Shown one piece after another: positions 36,989 to 46,416 of a DNA stretch of 64,000 nucleotides. The DNA lies in the NCBI RefSeq assembly GCF_003086795.1, contig NZ_CP026003.1, positions 3,336,579-3,400,578 of the forward strand, written 5' to 3'. This DNA is from Stenotrophomonas sp. SAU14A_NAIMI4_5 (GTDB taxonomy: Bacteria; Pseudomonadota; Gammaproteobacteria; Xanthomonadales; Xanthomonadaceae). The notes beneath the pieces are model-generated. The model was not told the DNA's origin. It was given only the letters and a program-made list of their open reading frames with translations, and made no database searches. The translations under genes and the position numbers were made by a program. Every line of letters begins with the position of its first letter. Within the stretch, counting starts at the first letter, position 1.

Positions 36989-37716
36989 CCCGCTGCCCCA
37001 TCGACCTGGCGCTGCACAGCGGCCAGACCGTGACCCTGCCGGAAGAGACGGCCAACCACCTGGTGCGGGTGATGCGCCTGCGCGAGGGCGATACCTGCGT
37101 GCTGTTCAATGGCGATGGCCACGACTACAGCGCCACCCTGACCGTGGCCAGCAAGCGCGAGGTGCAGGTGCGCATCGACGCGGTGCAGGCGGTGGCCAAT
37201 GAATCGCCGCTGGCGATCACCCTGCTGCAGGGCATTGCCCGCGGCGAGAAGATGGACCTGATCCTGCAGAAGGCTACCGAGCTGGGCGTCAGCGCCATCG
37301 TGCCGGTGAATGCCGAGCGGACCGAGGTGAAGCTGGACGCGGCGCGTGCCGAAAAGCGCGTGGCGCACTGGAACAACGTGGTGAGCTCGGCCTGCGGGCA
37401 GTCCGGGCGCGCACGCATTCCGCAGGTGGGTCCGCCGCTGTCGCTGGCGCAGGCGGCGGCGACGCTGCCGGCCGATACGCTGCGGCTGACGCTGGACCCG
37501 CAGGGGGCGCATCGGCTGTCGACGCTGGACGCCGCACCGGCGGGGGGCGTGGTCATCGCGATCGGTCCGGAAGGTGGCTGGTCGCCGCGTGACCGTGACC
37601 AGCTGGCCGCTGCGGGCTTCCAGGGCCTGCAGCTGGGGCCGCGCATCCTGCGCACGGAAACCGCCGGCCTGGCCGCGATCGCGGCGCTGCAGGCGCGGTT
37701 GGGGGATCTGGGGTAA
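36979..37716 (+). CDS. rsmE: 16S rRNA (uracil-1498-N3)-methyltransferase
   Basis: 245 residues, SPOUT family. An N-terminal PUA-like part (HLVRVMRLREGD, LFNGDGHDY), then the knotted SAM domain with LQGIARGEKMDLILQKATEL, IGPEGGWSPRDRDQL and LGPRILRTETAGLAAIAAL. Overlaps the end of bioA by ten bases. Confidence 0.96.
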   Translation: MRVTRCPIDLALHSGQTVTLPEETANHLVRVMRLREGDTCVLFNGDGHDYSATLTVASKREVQVRIDAVQAVANESPLAITLLQGIARGEKMDLILQKATELGVSAIVPVNAERTEVKLDAARAEKRVAHWNNVVSSACGQSGRARIPQVGPPLSLAQAAATLPADTLRLTLDPQGAHRLSTLDAAPAGGVVIAIGPEGGWSPRDRDQLAAAGFQGLQLGPRILRTETAGLAAIAALQARLGDLG

Positions 37717-37739
37717 GGCGAACGCCTGCGGCGTGCGCG

Positions 37740-37801
37740 GTAGTGCCGGCCGCTGGCCGGCTCCACGCGATATCGGGTTGCCGGCCAGCGGCCGGCACTA
37801 C
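37740..37801. repeat. Head-to-head pair of SMAG-type palindromes
   Basis: A forward copy GTAGTGCCGGCCGCTGGCCG... (37740-37761) and a reverse copy ending GGCCGGCACTAC (37780-37801), between convergent rsmE and chpC. Confidence 0.88.
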
Positions 37802-37811
37802 CATCCGGTGG

Positions 37812-38276
37812 TCAGGCGGCCAGCGAATCCAGCGCCGATTCCAGCGCGTCCAGGTTCGGCAGCAGCGCGCTCTTTTCACCCAGCAGCACGCGCATGTGCA
37901 CGATCTCCGGCAGAGTTTCTTCCGAAGCATCGGCCAGCAGGCCGTCGCGCGGCACCGAGATCAGCTGCGGGAAGTTCTGCGTCAGCAGCGCGTAGTACGG
38001 GCGCTGCGCGTTGCCGCTGAGGGCCTTCAGCACCACCACCTTGTTGTGCCCGCCCACCATTTCTTCGCCCAGGCCGGACAGGCGGGCGAAGGACAGCAGC
38101 GGCACCTGCCAGCCGTGCCAGGCGATCTGCCCGACCAGCCAGCGCGGCGCATCGGCCACCAGTTCCACTGCCACGCGCGACATCATTTCGGCCACCGTCG
38201 CATTGGGCAGCAGCACGCGCTCGCCACCGGACTGGATCAGGACGCCACGGATCTCATCGTTGTTTGCGTAGCTCAT
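37812..38276 (-). CDS. chpC: CheW-like scaffold protein of the Pil-Chp system
   Basis: 154 residues, a single CheW-like domain (GGERVLLPNATVAEMMSRV, PRWLVGQIAWHGWQVPLLSF, YYALLTQNFPQLISV). Last gene of the pilG-to-chpC operon; its start overlaps the chpB stop (ATGA). In P. aeruginosa ChpC is an accessory CheW protein that links further receptors to ChpA. The same role is inferred here from position. Confidence 0.88.
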   Translation of the reverse strand: MSYANNDEIRGVLIQSGGERVLLPNATVAEMMSRVAVELVADAPRWLVGQIAWHGWQVPLLSFARLSGLGEEMVGGHNKVVVLKALSGNAQRPYYALLTQNFPQLISVPRDGLLADASEETLPEIVHMRVLLGEKSALLPNLDALESALDSLAA

Positions 38277-39613
38277 GGCGTCTCTCCATTGTCCTCGTCC
38301 ACGGCCCAGCGCGCCGCGATGGCCTGCGCCAGTTCCTGCGGTTCACCGGCCACCATGCCGGCAGCGACCACGGCGGTTGCCGCGGCGGGGTCATAGCAGC
38401 CTTCACCCACCTGCCCTGCCACCCAGGCACCGGCCTCGGCCAGGTCCAGGGCCGGGCCGACATGGGCCAGGTCGGCACCGCTGAGCAGGACCAAGGCGCT
38501 GTGTTCGGCCGGCAGCGCGGCAATCGAGATACCCAGCGGGTCGGTCTGGAAATGCAGGCCATCGGCCGCGGCACGCACGCCGATGTCGTCGGACAGGATG
38601 TGGACCTCGCCCGGCGCCGCGCGGCGGCCGGCCTCGGCCAACTGCACCGGCAGCGGCGATACCCGTGCCATCTGCTTGACCAGGTTGCCGTAGCGGCCCC
38701 CGTCCAGGCGCATGTGCACCAGCACCGGCACGGCCAGCCCGGTCGGCAGCGCGCCCAGCAGGCGGCGCAGCGCATCGGGTCCACCGATGCCGGCCAGCAC
38801 CAGCAGCGCCCCGGCGCGTGCACCGGCAGGCAGGCCGGCATCCAGGTCGACCAGACTCAGGCGGCCGGTGTCGAACGACGGTGCGGCCACCGGCTCGTCG
38901 CGCGTGGGCGCGGCGGCGGCCGGTGTGTCGGCGGCCTCGTCGACCAGCGACCAGGCGGTGTGATCGAAGGACACCGGCGGCGGCACGGGCGCATGGTCCG
39001 CCGGCGCCTCCACTGCATCGGCAGCGGGCTCCGGCGTCTGCGCCTGCAACGCGGCCAGGTGCTGTTCCAGCGACATCGGTTCAGCAAACGTCGCCGGCGG
39101 TGCAGGTGTGGTGTACAGGCTGTCGGCCGGCACGTCGCCGGCCCAGTCCTGGGCCTGCTCCATGTGCGCGTGCAGGACTTCATCCTTCGGCGGTACCGGC
39201 GGCGGCGAAGGCCGGCCCGGTTCCAGCTGCAGGCTGGGTTCGTCTTCGGCGCCCGGCGGCAGCACCTGCTGGTGGCCGTGCAGCTTGGCCGACAGATGCC
39301 GGCCCCAGCGCTGCGCTTCCCAGCCGTCGCGGCGCGCGGCCAGTTCGGCCTCGTCGAACACCAGGGTCAGGCCCGGCGCCGACAACGCCGGCTCCAGCCG
39401 CTCCAGCGCGTCCTCGATGGCCGCTTCCAGGGCGATCACCACGAACTGCGGATGCGCATCGGCCAGCGCCTGCGGCTCCAGCGTGGTCGGATCATCTTCC
39501 AGCACGATCTGCACATCGGCATGCGCCAGCGCCTCGCGCAGGCGCTCACGGGCAGCGCCCGGACGGGCCAGCAGGGCAACGGCCGGAACCGGATTGACGT
39601 CACTCACGGACAC
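38273..39613 (-). CDS. chpB: ChpB, CheB-like protein lacking catalytic residues
   Basis: 446 residues. The N-terminal ~100 residues resemble a receiver, but the phospho-acceptor region reads FVVIALEAAIED, with no Asp. A low-complexity linker (residues ~115-270) follows. The C-terminal ~175 residues align with the CheB methylesterase, yet the nucleophile motif GASTGG is LAGIGG (Ser to Gly) and the GMGxDG acid loop is SGADLAHVG, with Ala at the Asp position. Only the His of VHM is kept. Translation probably starts at GTG 39613, six bases after GGGGA, overlapping the end of chpA; GTG 39607 is the alternative. It is probably a structural remnant rather than an esterase. Confidence 0.8.
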   Translation of the reverse strand: MSVSDVNPVPAVALLARPGAARERLREALAHADVQIVLEDDPTTLEPQALADAHPQFVVIALEAAIEDALERLEPALSAPGLTLVFDEAELAARRDGWEAQRWGRHLSAKLHGHQQVLPPGAEDEPSLQLEPGRPSPPPVPPKDEVLHAHMEQAQDWAGDVPADSLYTTPAPPATFAEPMSLEQHLAALQAQTPEPAADAVEAPADHAPVPPPVSFDHTAWSLVDEAADTPAAAAPTRDEPVAAPSFDTGRLSLVDLDAGLPAGARAGALLVLAGIGGPDALRRLLGALPTGLAVPVLVHMRLDGGRYGNLVKQMARVSPLPVQLAEAGRRAAPGEVHILSDDIGVRAAADGLHFQTDPLGISIAALPAEHSALVLLSGADLAHVGPALDLAEAGAWVAGQVGEGCYDPAAATAVVAAGMVAGEPQELAQAIAARWAVDEDNGETP

Positions 39614-42600
39614 GGGCGATCCCCAGCAAGTCATACACGTTACGCATCAGGTCCAGCTCCTGGTACGGCTTGCCCAGGTAGCGCTGCACGCCGATCTCGA
39701 AGGCGCGCTGGCGATGCTTGTCACCGCTGCGCGAGGTGATCATCACGATCGGCACGTCCTTGTAGCGCGGGTCGGCACGCATCGCGGTGGCCAGCTCGTA
39801 ACCGTCCATGCGCGGCATTTCGATGTCCAGCAGCATCAGGTCGGGCACGCGCTCTTCCAGCTGCTCCAAGGCCTCGACACCGTCGCGGGCGACGCTGACC
39901 TCGAAGTTGTGGCGTTCCAGGATGCGGCCGGTCACCTTGCGCATGGTCAGCGAATCGTCGACCACCATCACCAGCGGAACCTGGCGCTCCAGGCGCGGCG
40001 CGTTGTCCTGCACCGGCGCGATCGGGTTGGCCAGGTAACGGCGCACCAGCGGGGCCACGTCGAGAATGACCACCACGCGGCCATCGCCGGTGATGGTGGC
40101 GCCGTAGATACCCGGCACCGAAGCGATCTGCAGGCCGACCGGCTTCACCACGATTTCGCGGTTGCCCAGCACCTGGTCGATCGCCACGGCGGCACGCAGG
40201 TCGCCGGCGCGGACCAGCAGCAGCGGCACCTGGTCCTGGCCGTCGGCACGCGCCGGGGCCTGGCCGACCAGGCTGCCCAGGTCGTACAGCGGATAGTCTT
40301 CGCCGCTGTAGCGGTAGCTGCTGTCGGCGGCTTCGAAACGCTCGCGCGACAGGCGGCCGATACCACTGACCGACGCCACCGGCACGGCAAACGTGGTTTC
40401 GCCGATCTGCACGAACACGGCCTGGGTGACGGCCAGGGTCTGCGGCAGACGCAGAGTGAAACGCACGCCCTGGCCACGCACCGACTGGATGTCGACCGAG
40501 CCACCGAGCTGGCGCACTTCGTTGCGCACCACGTCCATGCCCACGCCGCGGCCAGCCAGCTGGCTGACCTGGTCGGCGGTGGAGAAGCCGGCGGCGAAGA
40601 TCAGGCTGTCCAGCTCCTGCTCGTTCGGCGACGCATCGGCGGCCAGCAGGCCACGGTCGATGGCGCGGCGACGGATCCCCTCGCGGTCCAGGCCGGCACC
40701 GTCATCGGCCACTTCCAGCACGATTTCCGAACCTTCGCGGTGCAGGCGGATGGCGATCTCGCCTTCTTCCGGCTTGCCGGCGGCGCGACGCTGTTCCGGT
40801 GCTTCCAGGCCGTGGGCCACCGAGTTGCGCAGCATGTGCTCCAGCGGCGCGACCATGCGGTCCAGGACGTTGCGGTCCAGTTCGCCGTGGGTACCTTCCA
40901 GGGTCAGGTGCACCTGCTTGCTGGTGTCCATGCCGGCCTGGCGGACGACACGGCGCAGGCGCGGCACCAGGCCGTCGAACGGCACCATGCGCGCGCGCAT
41001 CAGGCCGTCCTGCAGTTCCGAGCTGACGCGCGACTGCTGCTGCAGCAGCGAATCGTACTGGCGCGACAGATCGTCCAGCACGCCCTGCAGGCCGCCAAGG
41101 TCGGCTGCCGATTCGTTCAGCGCACGGCTGAGCTGCTGCAGGGTGGAGAAACGGTCCAGTTCCAGCGGATCGAACTTCTGGTCGGCCTGGTCCTGCTCGC
41201 GCTGGTAGCGGGCGACGATCTGCGCCTCGGTTTCCAGGTCGAGTCGGCGCAGCTGGTCGCGCAGTCGCGCATTGGTGCGCTCCAGTTCGCCCATGGCGCC
41301 ACGGAAGGCACCCAGCTGCTGCTCCAGGCGCGAGCGGTAGATCGCCACTTCACCGGCGTGGTTGACCAGGCGGTCGAGCAGGTCGGCGCGCACGCGCACC
41401 TGTTCCTGCTGCGGACGCGCCAGCGGATCCTCCTCCGGCGCGCCTTCCACCGGCAGCGGTGCCGACAGCGGCGCGTCGCCCAGGGGCAGCGGCACGGTCG
41501 CCACCGGTGCCTCGTCAGCCGGGTCGGTGCTGGCTGCAGCAGCCTTGGCAGTCGCGGCAGCATCGCTGCGGGTGCGCGCTTCAAAGGCGTCCACCAGATC
41601 CTGCGGCGGCTCGACCACGCGGTGGTCACCGGTGCGGGTCAGCAGCTGGTGCAGGCGATCGAAACCACGCTCCAGCAGCTGCACGTCAGGACGTTCAATT
41701 TCGGTGCGGCCAGCGGCCACGGCTTCCAGCAGCGATTCGATGCTGTGGCCGAGGTCGCCGATGGCGTTGATGCCGGCCATGCGTGCACCGCCCTTGAGCG
41801 TGTGCAGGTCACGCTGCAGGCCGGCCACGACCTCGCGGTCCTGCGGTGCATCGCGCAGTTCGCTGATCAGGCCATCGCAGTGGTCGAGCAGGTCCTTGCC
41901 TTCCTCGACGAAGATATCGACCAGCTCGCGGTCGTAGACAGTGAAGTCGAGCTGATCGGCTTCGGCTTCGGCTTCGGCTTCGGCTTCGGCAGGCTCGGCT
42001 TCGATGGCGTCCGGTTCAACGGCCTCGGCTGCGACAACTGCGGCTTCGGCGGCATCCTGGCTGTGGCCCGGCGCCTCTTCCATCTCGAACAGACGCACCG
42101 GTGCGGCCACCTCGGCCACCTCATCGGTCGACGCGTCGTCAACCAACACGTCGTCATTCACCGTCGCCGGGGACGGCAGGTCGGCGCTCTCTCCTTCACC
42201 GACCGCCGCCTCCCCGCCGACGTCCGCATCCTCGGCAAAGGCTTCCGCCTCGCCCGGCGCGAGTTCGCTGGCCTGCAGGCCGAGCACCGGCCACTGGCCG
42301 TCCTCGTCCTGCGCCTGTTCGTCCTCGATCACGTGCAGGCCGGCTTCGAGCGCGGCCTCCAGCGTGACCGGTTCTGCGAAGCCCGGCACAGCCATTTCAT
42401 CCTGAAGGCTGGTTGCGTCGCTGTCGAGCGCCAATGCCTCGATGTCTTGGTCAACCGCCTCGACAACCGGCGCCTGCGGCAGCGGGCTCAGGGCAATTGC
42501 GTCACTTTCCGCCGCAACGACAGCATCTTCCAGATCACGGTCATCCACCGGCAGCGCGCTGGCATCCAGGTACGGCGACAGATCGTCGACGGCGGTCAGG

Positions 42601-45600
42601 CCGGCGGCGTCCACATCGATCGCAACTGGCGCGACTTCAGCGGTTTCAGCAACGTCATCGGCTTCGATGGCTTCAACGACAGCGTCCGCTTCGATCACCG
42701 TCGGCAGCGTGGCAGCGGCCTCCGGCATCGACGGCCAGCCGGCATCGAAGTAGCGCGACAGGTCTTCGCCACCGGTCAGTTCGGCAGCCTCCAGACCGGC
42801 GTCGGGCGCGGCTTCGGCTTCGGCAACCGGCACGGCGGCGTCAGCAGGCGCTTCAATGTCAGCCACGACATCCGCTTCAACCTCGGCATCACGCTGCACA
42901 TCGACCACATCGATGTCGGCGGCATTCGCTTCGGCTTCGGCTTCGGCTTCGGCTTCGGCTTCAACCTCGTCGAAATCTTCGTCGTCCATTTCCAGACCGA
43001 CCATCGGCCAGCGCGCTTCCGGCAGTTCACCGGCCAGCGCCTGCAGGCGCTGCGCCAGCTCGGCCTGCGGCGCGATGCGCGGCTGTTCGGCCTGCAGCGC
43101 GTCCATGGTGGCGCCGATCGCCTGCGCGGTGGCATCCAGCGCACCCAGCGCCTCGGCACCCGGCACCACTTCAGCGGCCAGCGCACGCTTGATGTAGGAC
43201 TCGGCGGCACCGGTAACGGCGGTGATTTCCGGCACTTCGGTCATCGCGAAGGCGCCGTTCATGGTGTGCACGGCGCGCAGCAGCGCATCGTTCACCGGCT
43301 GCTCGGCCTGCTGCGCCGACTGCAGCCACTGCTGCAGGGTCGCCAGGTGGACTTCCACCTCGGCTTCCAGGATCTCGCGCAGCACGCTGTCGATGTTGGC
43401 TGGCGTACCGACCAGCTCGGCCACGGTGTCGGCGGCAAGCGCCGCTTCCACGGCAGCGGCGTCGTCCAGCACCGGCACGTCGGCCACGGCTTCGGTCGGC
43501 GCCACCGGCTGCGGCGCGGCAGCCACCGGCAGCGGCACGTAGAAGGTTTCCTCACCGGCGGCCACGCGGTCAGCGATGGCCTGCATCGCCTGCAGGTCCA
43601 CGGTGACGCGCTGGCCATCGCGCAGCGCGGCATTCAGCTGCGGCAACGCGGTGTTGGCATGGTCGACCATCGCCAGCACGGCCGGGGTGGCCGCACGGCT
43701 GCCATCGAGCACGCGGTTGAGCATGCCCTCGATCTTCCAGGCGAACTCGCCCAAGGTGCGGGCGCCGACCAGGCGGCCACTGCCCTTGAGGGTGTGGAAG
43801 ATGCGGCGGATCGGACGCAGCCGATCCATGTTGTCCGGCTGCATGCGCCAGGCCGGCAGCAGCGTGCCGAGATTGCCCATCTCGTCATCGAACTCTTCCA
43901 GGAACACCTCACGGATATCCTGGTCGATGTTCTCGGCATCGTCATCGAAGCCCGCCTCGAAGCCGGTGGCTTCGGCAGCCACGGCAGCGACTTCCGGTGC
44001 CGGGGTGGCCGGCACGGCCCGCGGATTGAACTCGGCAGCAGCCGCGCTCAGTTCGGCGAAGAACTGCGCATCGGCCTCGCTGAAATCGATCGGCGCGATG
44101 GTATCGACGTCGACCAGGGACACGGTCGTGGCAGGCGCGGCGGCAGTGGCCAGGACCTCGTCCGCGCCGGTCTCGGCGGCGGCCAGGGCCTCGATCATTT
44201 CAACCGGCGCCGCTTCGGCAACCACATCGGTCATGTCGATCTGCTCGACGGGCTCAATCGTCGCGGTGGACTCCAGCTCCAGCACTTCGACCGGCGCGGC
44301 TTCAACCGCGTCGACGATCTCCAGCACCGGCAGCTGCGCGTCGTCTTCCTCGTCCAGCGACAGCGTCTCCATCGCCTGCAGCGACAGCACGTCGTCGGCG
44401 TTGTCCAGTGCGCTGTTGTCGAAGTGGAACACCACCTCGTCGGCCAGCACGGCCGGGCCGTCATGCTCGGCAGCCACCGGGTCGAACACGGGCACGGCCG
44501 CCAGCTCCAGCGAAGCGCCTGCGGCGTCGTCCAGCGCGGCAACGCCGAAGTCCTCGACGCTGTCTTCCAGCACCAGCGCGTCACCATCATCGGCCTGCGC
44601 CGCTTCGACGTCGGACAACGACCACTGCGGGGCCACGTGCTGGGCCGCGCCCTCGTGCTCGAAGCTGACCGGATCGAAACTGTTGAAGGTCGGTGCGCGC
44701 TCATCGGCGACGGGCGCGGCGTCGTGGCCACCCAGCTCCCACTGCGGCACGCTCGGCACCGGCGCGGTCGAAGCGGCGAACAGCAGCGGCGCAGGTTCGG
44801 CCTGCTCGGGTGCGGATGCGGCGATGTCCTGCCCGCCCAGCGCGCCGAACATCAGGCTGTTGTCGGCCACCGGCGCAGCCGGCAGCGGATCGAAGGTGAA
44901 GTCCGGCAGCGGCGGCGGGATCTCGCCCGGCGCCGGCGCGGCAGGCTGCACGGCGATCTCCACCGGCTCCAGCTGCAGCGCAGCAGCGGCCAGCGGCACG
45001 CTCTCGCGCTCGATCGGCTGCAGCGGATCCGCGTCGGCCTCGGTCTCGGTCTCGGCAACCGTGCTGCTGCGCTCGGGCAGCGGCCAGTAGCGCAGGGTTT
45101 CCAGGCTGCTGCGGGTAATGTCGAGGATGTCCTCGCGACCCGGGCGGCGGTCACGCAGCGCTTCCAGGTAGTACTCCAGGCTGGCCATGGCATCGGCCAG
45201 CGTGTCCAGCTGCCGGCCACTGGGCACGCGCTGGCGGCCGATCAGTTCGGCTTCGATGTACTGCTGCACGCCGCGCAGGTAATCGGCGGCGGTGCCCAGG
45301 TCGAGCATGCGCAGCGCACCGGACACGTCGCCCAGCAGGCGCGGCACGTCCTGCAGTTCGGCATGGTTCCAGCTGGTTTCGATGAAGGCGACGAAGTGCT
45401 CGCGGGCGGCGGCGAAATTGGCGATCGCCTCGTGGGCCAGCACTTCCACCGTGCGCCGGTTCTCCACCGCGCTCGGGTCGTCCTCGCCACTGCCACCGGC
45501 GCCCAGGTGGGCGACCTGGTCGTCCAGCGACGCATCGACATAGAGCAGCGCACCGGCGATATCCAGCAGCATGTCTTCGTCGATCTGCTGGCGGCCTTCA

Positions 45601-46316
45601 ACCACGGCCAGCAGCGCATCGCGCTGCTGCGCGACCACGCCGCGGGCAGCGCCCAGGCCCATCATGCCCAGCGTGTCGCCGACCGCGCCCAGCTTGGTCA
45701 CCTGTTCCTGCAGCTGCTGCGGCGCAGCGCCGGTGCGCAGGTGCAGGTCCAGGGCATCCTTGACCTGCAGCAGTTCTTCCTTGACCGCGCTGCCGACGGT
45801 ATCGAGCAGCTCGCGGTTGCGGCCGCTCAGGCTGCCACGGGCGTGGTCCAGCTCGGCCTCGGTGGCGCTGACGCTGTCCGGCGCGAAGGCGAACAGCACG
45901 CTGTCATTGACGCCTTCTTCGCCACGCGCGGCGCGGATCTCGTTCAGCAGCGGCATCAGCACGATCGGAATATCGCGGTGGCCGTTCTGCAGGCGTTCCA
46001 GGTAATCGGGCAGCAGCACGCTGCCACGCATCAGCGTGGCGCAGGCTTCATCGCGGTCGGCCACGCGGCCTTCGCCGACGGCCACGGCCAGCTGTTCCAG
46101 TTCCTCGGCCACCATCGCCGGGGCATACAGCTCGACCATGCGCAGGGTGCCCTGCACCTGGTGCAGGTAGCCGGCGCAGATGCGCATGCGGCTGCCGTCG
46201 GCCGGGTCCTCGACGAAGTACTCGACCTCGTGCCGCACCTGGCGCAGGGTCTCGTCCAGCTCCGGCTTGACCCAGCCCAGCGCTGCATGGCTCATCGCAT
46301 CGCGCAGGCTGCTCAT
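39600..46316 (-). CDS. chpA: ChpA/PilL hybrid histidine kinase of type IV pilus chemosensory system
   Basis: 2238 residues. Hpt-type motifs, each with a His: YLHQVQG (His52), FHTLKGSGRLVG (His841), VHTMNGAF (His1017) and LHTLKGGARMAG (His1505). Then a dimerisation region, an HATPase (MLRNSVAHGLE, VADDGAGLD, GRGVGMDVV; about 1820-1925), a CheW domain (about 1940-2060) and a C-terminal receiver with Asp2164 in LLDIEMPRMDG. Long acidic Ala/Glu/Val-rich linkers separate the Hpt domains, and two of them are coded by GCTTCG-type hexamer runs (41957-41990, 42928-42962). It drives pilus extension/retraction and surface sensing through PilG and PilH. Start MSSLRDAMSH at 46316. The family is usually 2000-2500 residues. 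Confidence 0.95.
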   Translation of the reverse strand: MSSLRDAMSHAALGWVKPELDETLRQVRHEVEYFVEDPADGSRMRICAGYLHQVQGTLRMVELYAPAMVAEELEQLAVAVGEGRVADRDEACATLMRGSVLLPDYLERLQNGHRDIPIVLMPLLNEIRAARGEEGVNDSVLFAFAPDSVSATEAELDHARGSLSGRNRELLDTVGSAVKEELLQVKDALDLHLRTGAAPQQLQEQVTKLGAVGDTLGMMGLGAARGVVAQQRDALLAVVEGRQQIDEDMLLDIAGALLYVDASLDDQVAHLGAGGSGEDDPSAVENRRTVEVLAHEAIANFAAAREHFVAFIETSWNHAELQDVPRLLGDVSGALRMLDLGTAADYLRGVQQYIEAELIGRQRVPSGRQLDTLADAMASLEYYLEALRDRRPGREDILDITRSSLETLRYWPLPERSSTVAETETEADADPLQPIERESVPLAAAALQLEPVEIAVQPAAPAPGEIPPPLPDFTFDPLPAAPVADNSLMFGALGGQDIAASAPEQAEPAPLLFAASTAPVPSVPQWELGGHDAAPVADERAPTFNSFDPVSFEHEGAAQHVAPQWSLSDVEAAQADDGDALVLEDSVEDFGVAALDDAAGASLELAAVPVFDPVAAEHDGPAVLADEVVFHFDNSALDNADDVLSLQAMETLSLDEEDDAQLPVLEIVDAVEAAPVEVLELESTATIEPVEQIDMTDVVAEAAPVEMIEALAAAETGADEVLATAAAPATTVSLVDVDTIAPIDFSEADAQFFAELSAAAAEFNPRAVPATPAPEVAAVAAEATGFEAGFDDDAENIDQDIREVFLEEFDDEMGNLGTLLPAWRMQPDNMDRLRPIRRIFHTLKGSGRLVGARTLGEFAWKIEGMLNRVLDGSRAATPAVLAMVDHANTALPQLNAALRDGQRVTVDLQAMQAIADRVAAGEETFYVPLPVAAAPQPVAPTEAVADVPVLDDAAAVEAALAADTVAELVGTPANIDSVLREILEAEVEVHLATLQQWLQSAQQAEQPVNDALLRAVHTMNGAFAMTEVPEITAVTGAAESYIKRALAAEVVPGAEALGALDATAQAIGATMDALQAEQPRIAPQAELAQRLQALAGELPEARWPMVGLEMDDEDFDEVEAEAEAEAEAEANAADIDVVDVQRDAEVEADVVADIEAPADAAVPVAEAEAAPDAGLEAAELTGGEDLSRYFDAGWPSMPEAAATLPTVIEADAVVEAIEADDVAETAEVAPVAIDVDAAGLTAVDDLSPYLDASALPVDDRDLEDAVVAAESDAIALSPLPQAPVVEAVDQDIEALALDSDATSLQDEMAVPGFAEPVTLEAALEAGLHVIEDEQAQDEDGQWPVLGLQASELAPGEAEAFAEDADVGGEAAVGEGESADLPSPATVNDDVLVDDASTDEVAEVAAPVRLFEMEEAPGHSQDAAEAAVVAAEAVEPDAIEAEPAEAEAEAEAEADQLDFTVYDRELVDIFVEEGKDLLDHCDGLISELRDAPQDREVVAGLQRDLHTLKGGARMAGINAIGDLGHSIESLLEAVAAGRTEIERPDVQLLERGFDRLHQLLTRTGDHRVVEPPQDLVDAFEARTRSDAAATAKAAAASTDPADEAPVATVPLPLGDAPLSAPLPVEGAPEEDPLARPQQEQVRVRADLLDRLVNHAGEVAIYRSRLEQQLGAFRGAMGELERTNARLRDQLRRLDLETEAQIVARYQREQDQADQKFDPLELDRFSTLQQLSRALNESAADLGGLQGVLDDLSRQYDSLLQQQSRVSSELQDGLMRARMVPFDGLVPRLRRVVRQAGMDTSKQVHLTLEGTHGELDRNVLDRMVAPLEHMLRNSVAHGLEAPEQRRAAGKPEEGEIAIRLHREGSEIVLEVADDGAGLDREGIRRRAIDRGLLAADASPNEQELDSLIFAAGFSTADQVSQLAGRGVGMDVVRNEVRQLGGSVDIQSVRGQGVRFTLRLPQTLAVTQAVFVQIGETTFAVPVASVSGIGRLSRERFEAADSSYRYSGEDYPLYDLGSLVGQAPARADGQDQVPLLLVRAGDLRAAVAIDQVLGNREIVVKPVGLQIASVPGIYGATITGDGRVVVILDVAPLVRRYLANPIAPVQDNAPRLERQVPLVMVVDDSLTMRKVTGRILERHNFEVSVARDGVEALEQLEERVPDLMLLDIEMPRMDGYELATAMRADPRYKDVPIVMITSRSGDKHRQRAFEIGVQRYLGKPYQELDLMRNVYDLLGIARVRE

Positions 46317-46416
46317 GGACGCGCTCCGGTCGCCGCCGCGCGGAGGCCGCGCGTGTTCTGGCGTGGGAAATGGAAATGCTTCATCGAATGATTCCTTGCT
46401 CGCCGCCCTGCCCGCG

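Noticed and set aside
39108..46391. A 2427-codon open frame on the plus strand, opposite chpA
   Set aside because: It is the antisense shadow of a high-GC, Ala/Glu-rich gene with few stop-forming codons. It has no recognisable domain, and the chpA strand shows clear Hpt, HATPase, CheW and receiver motifs.
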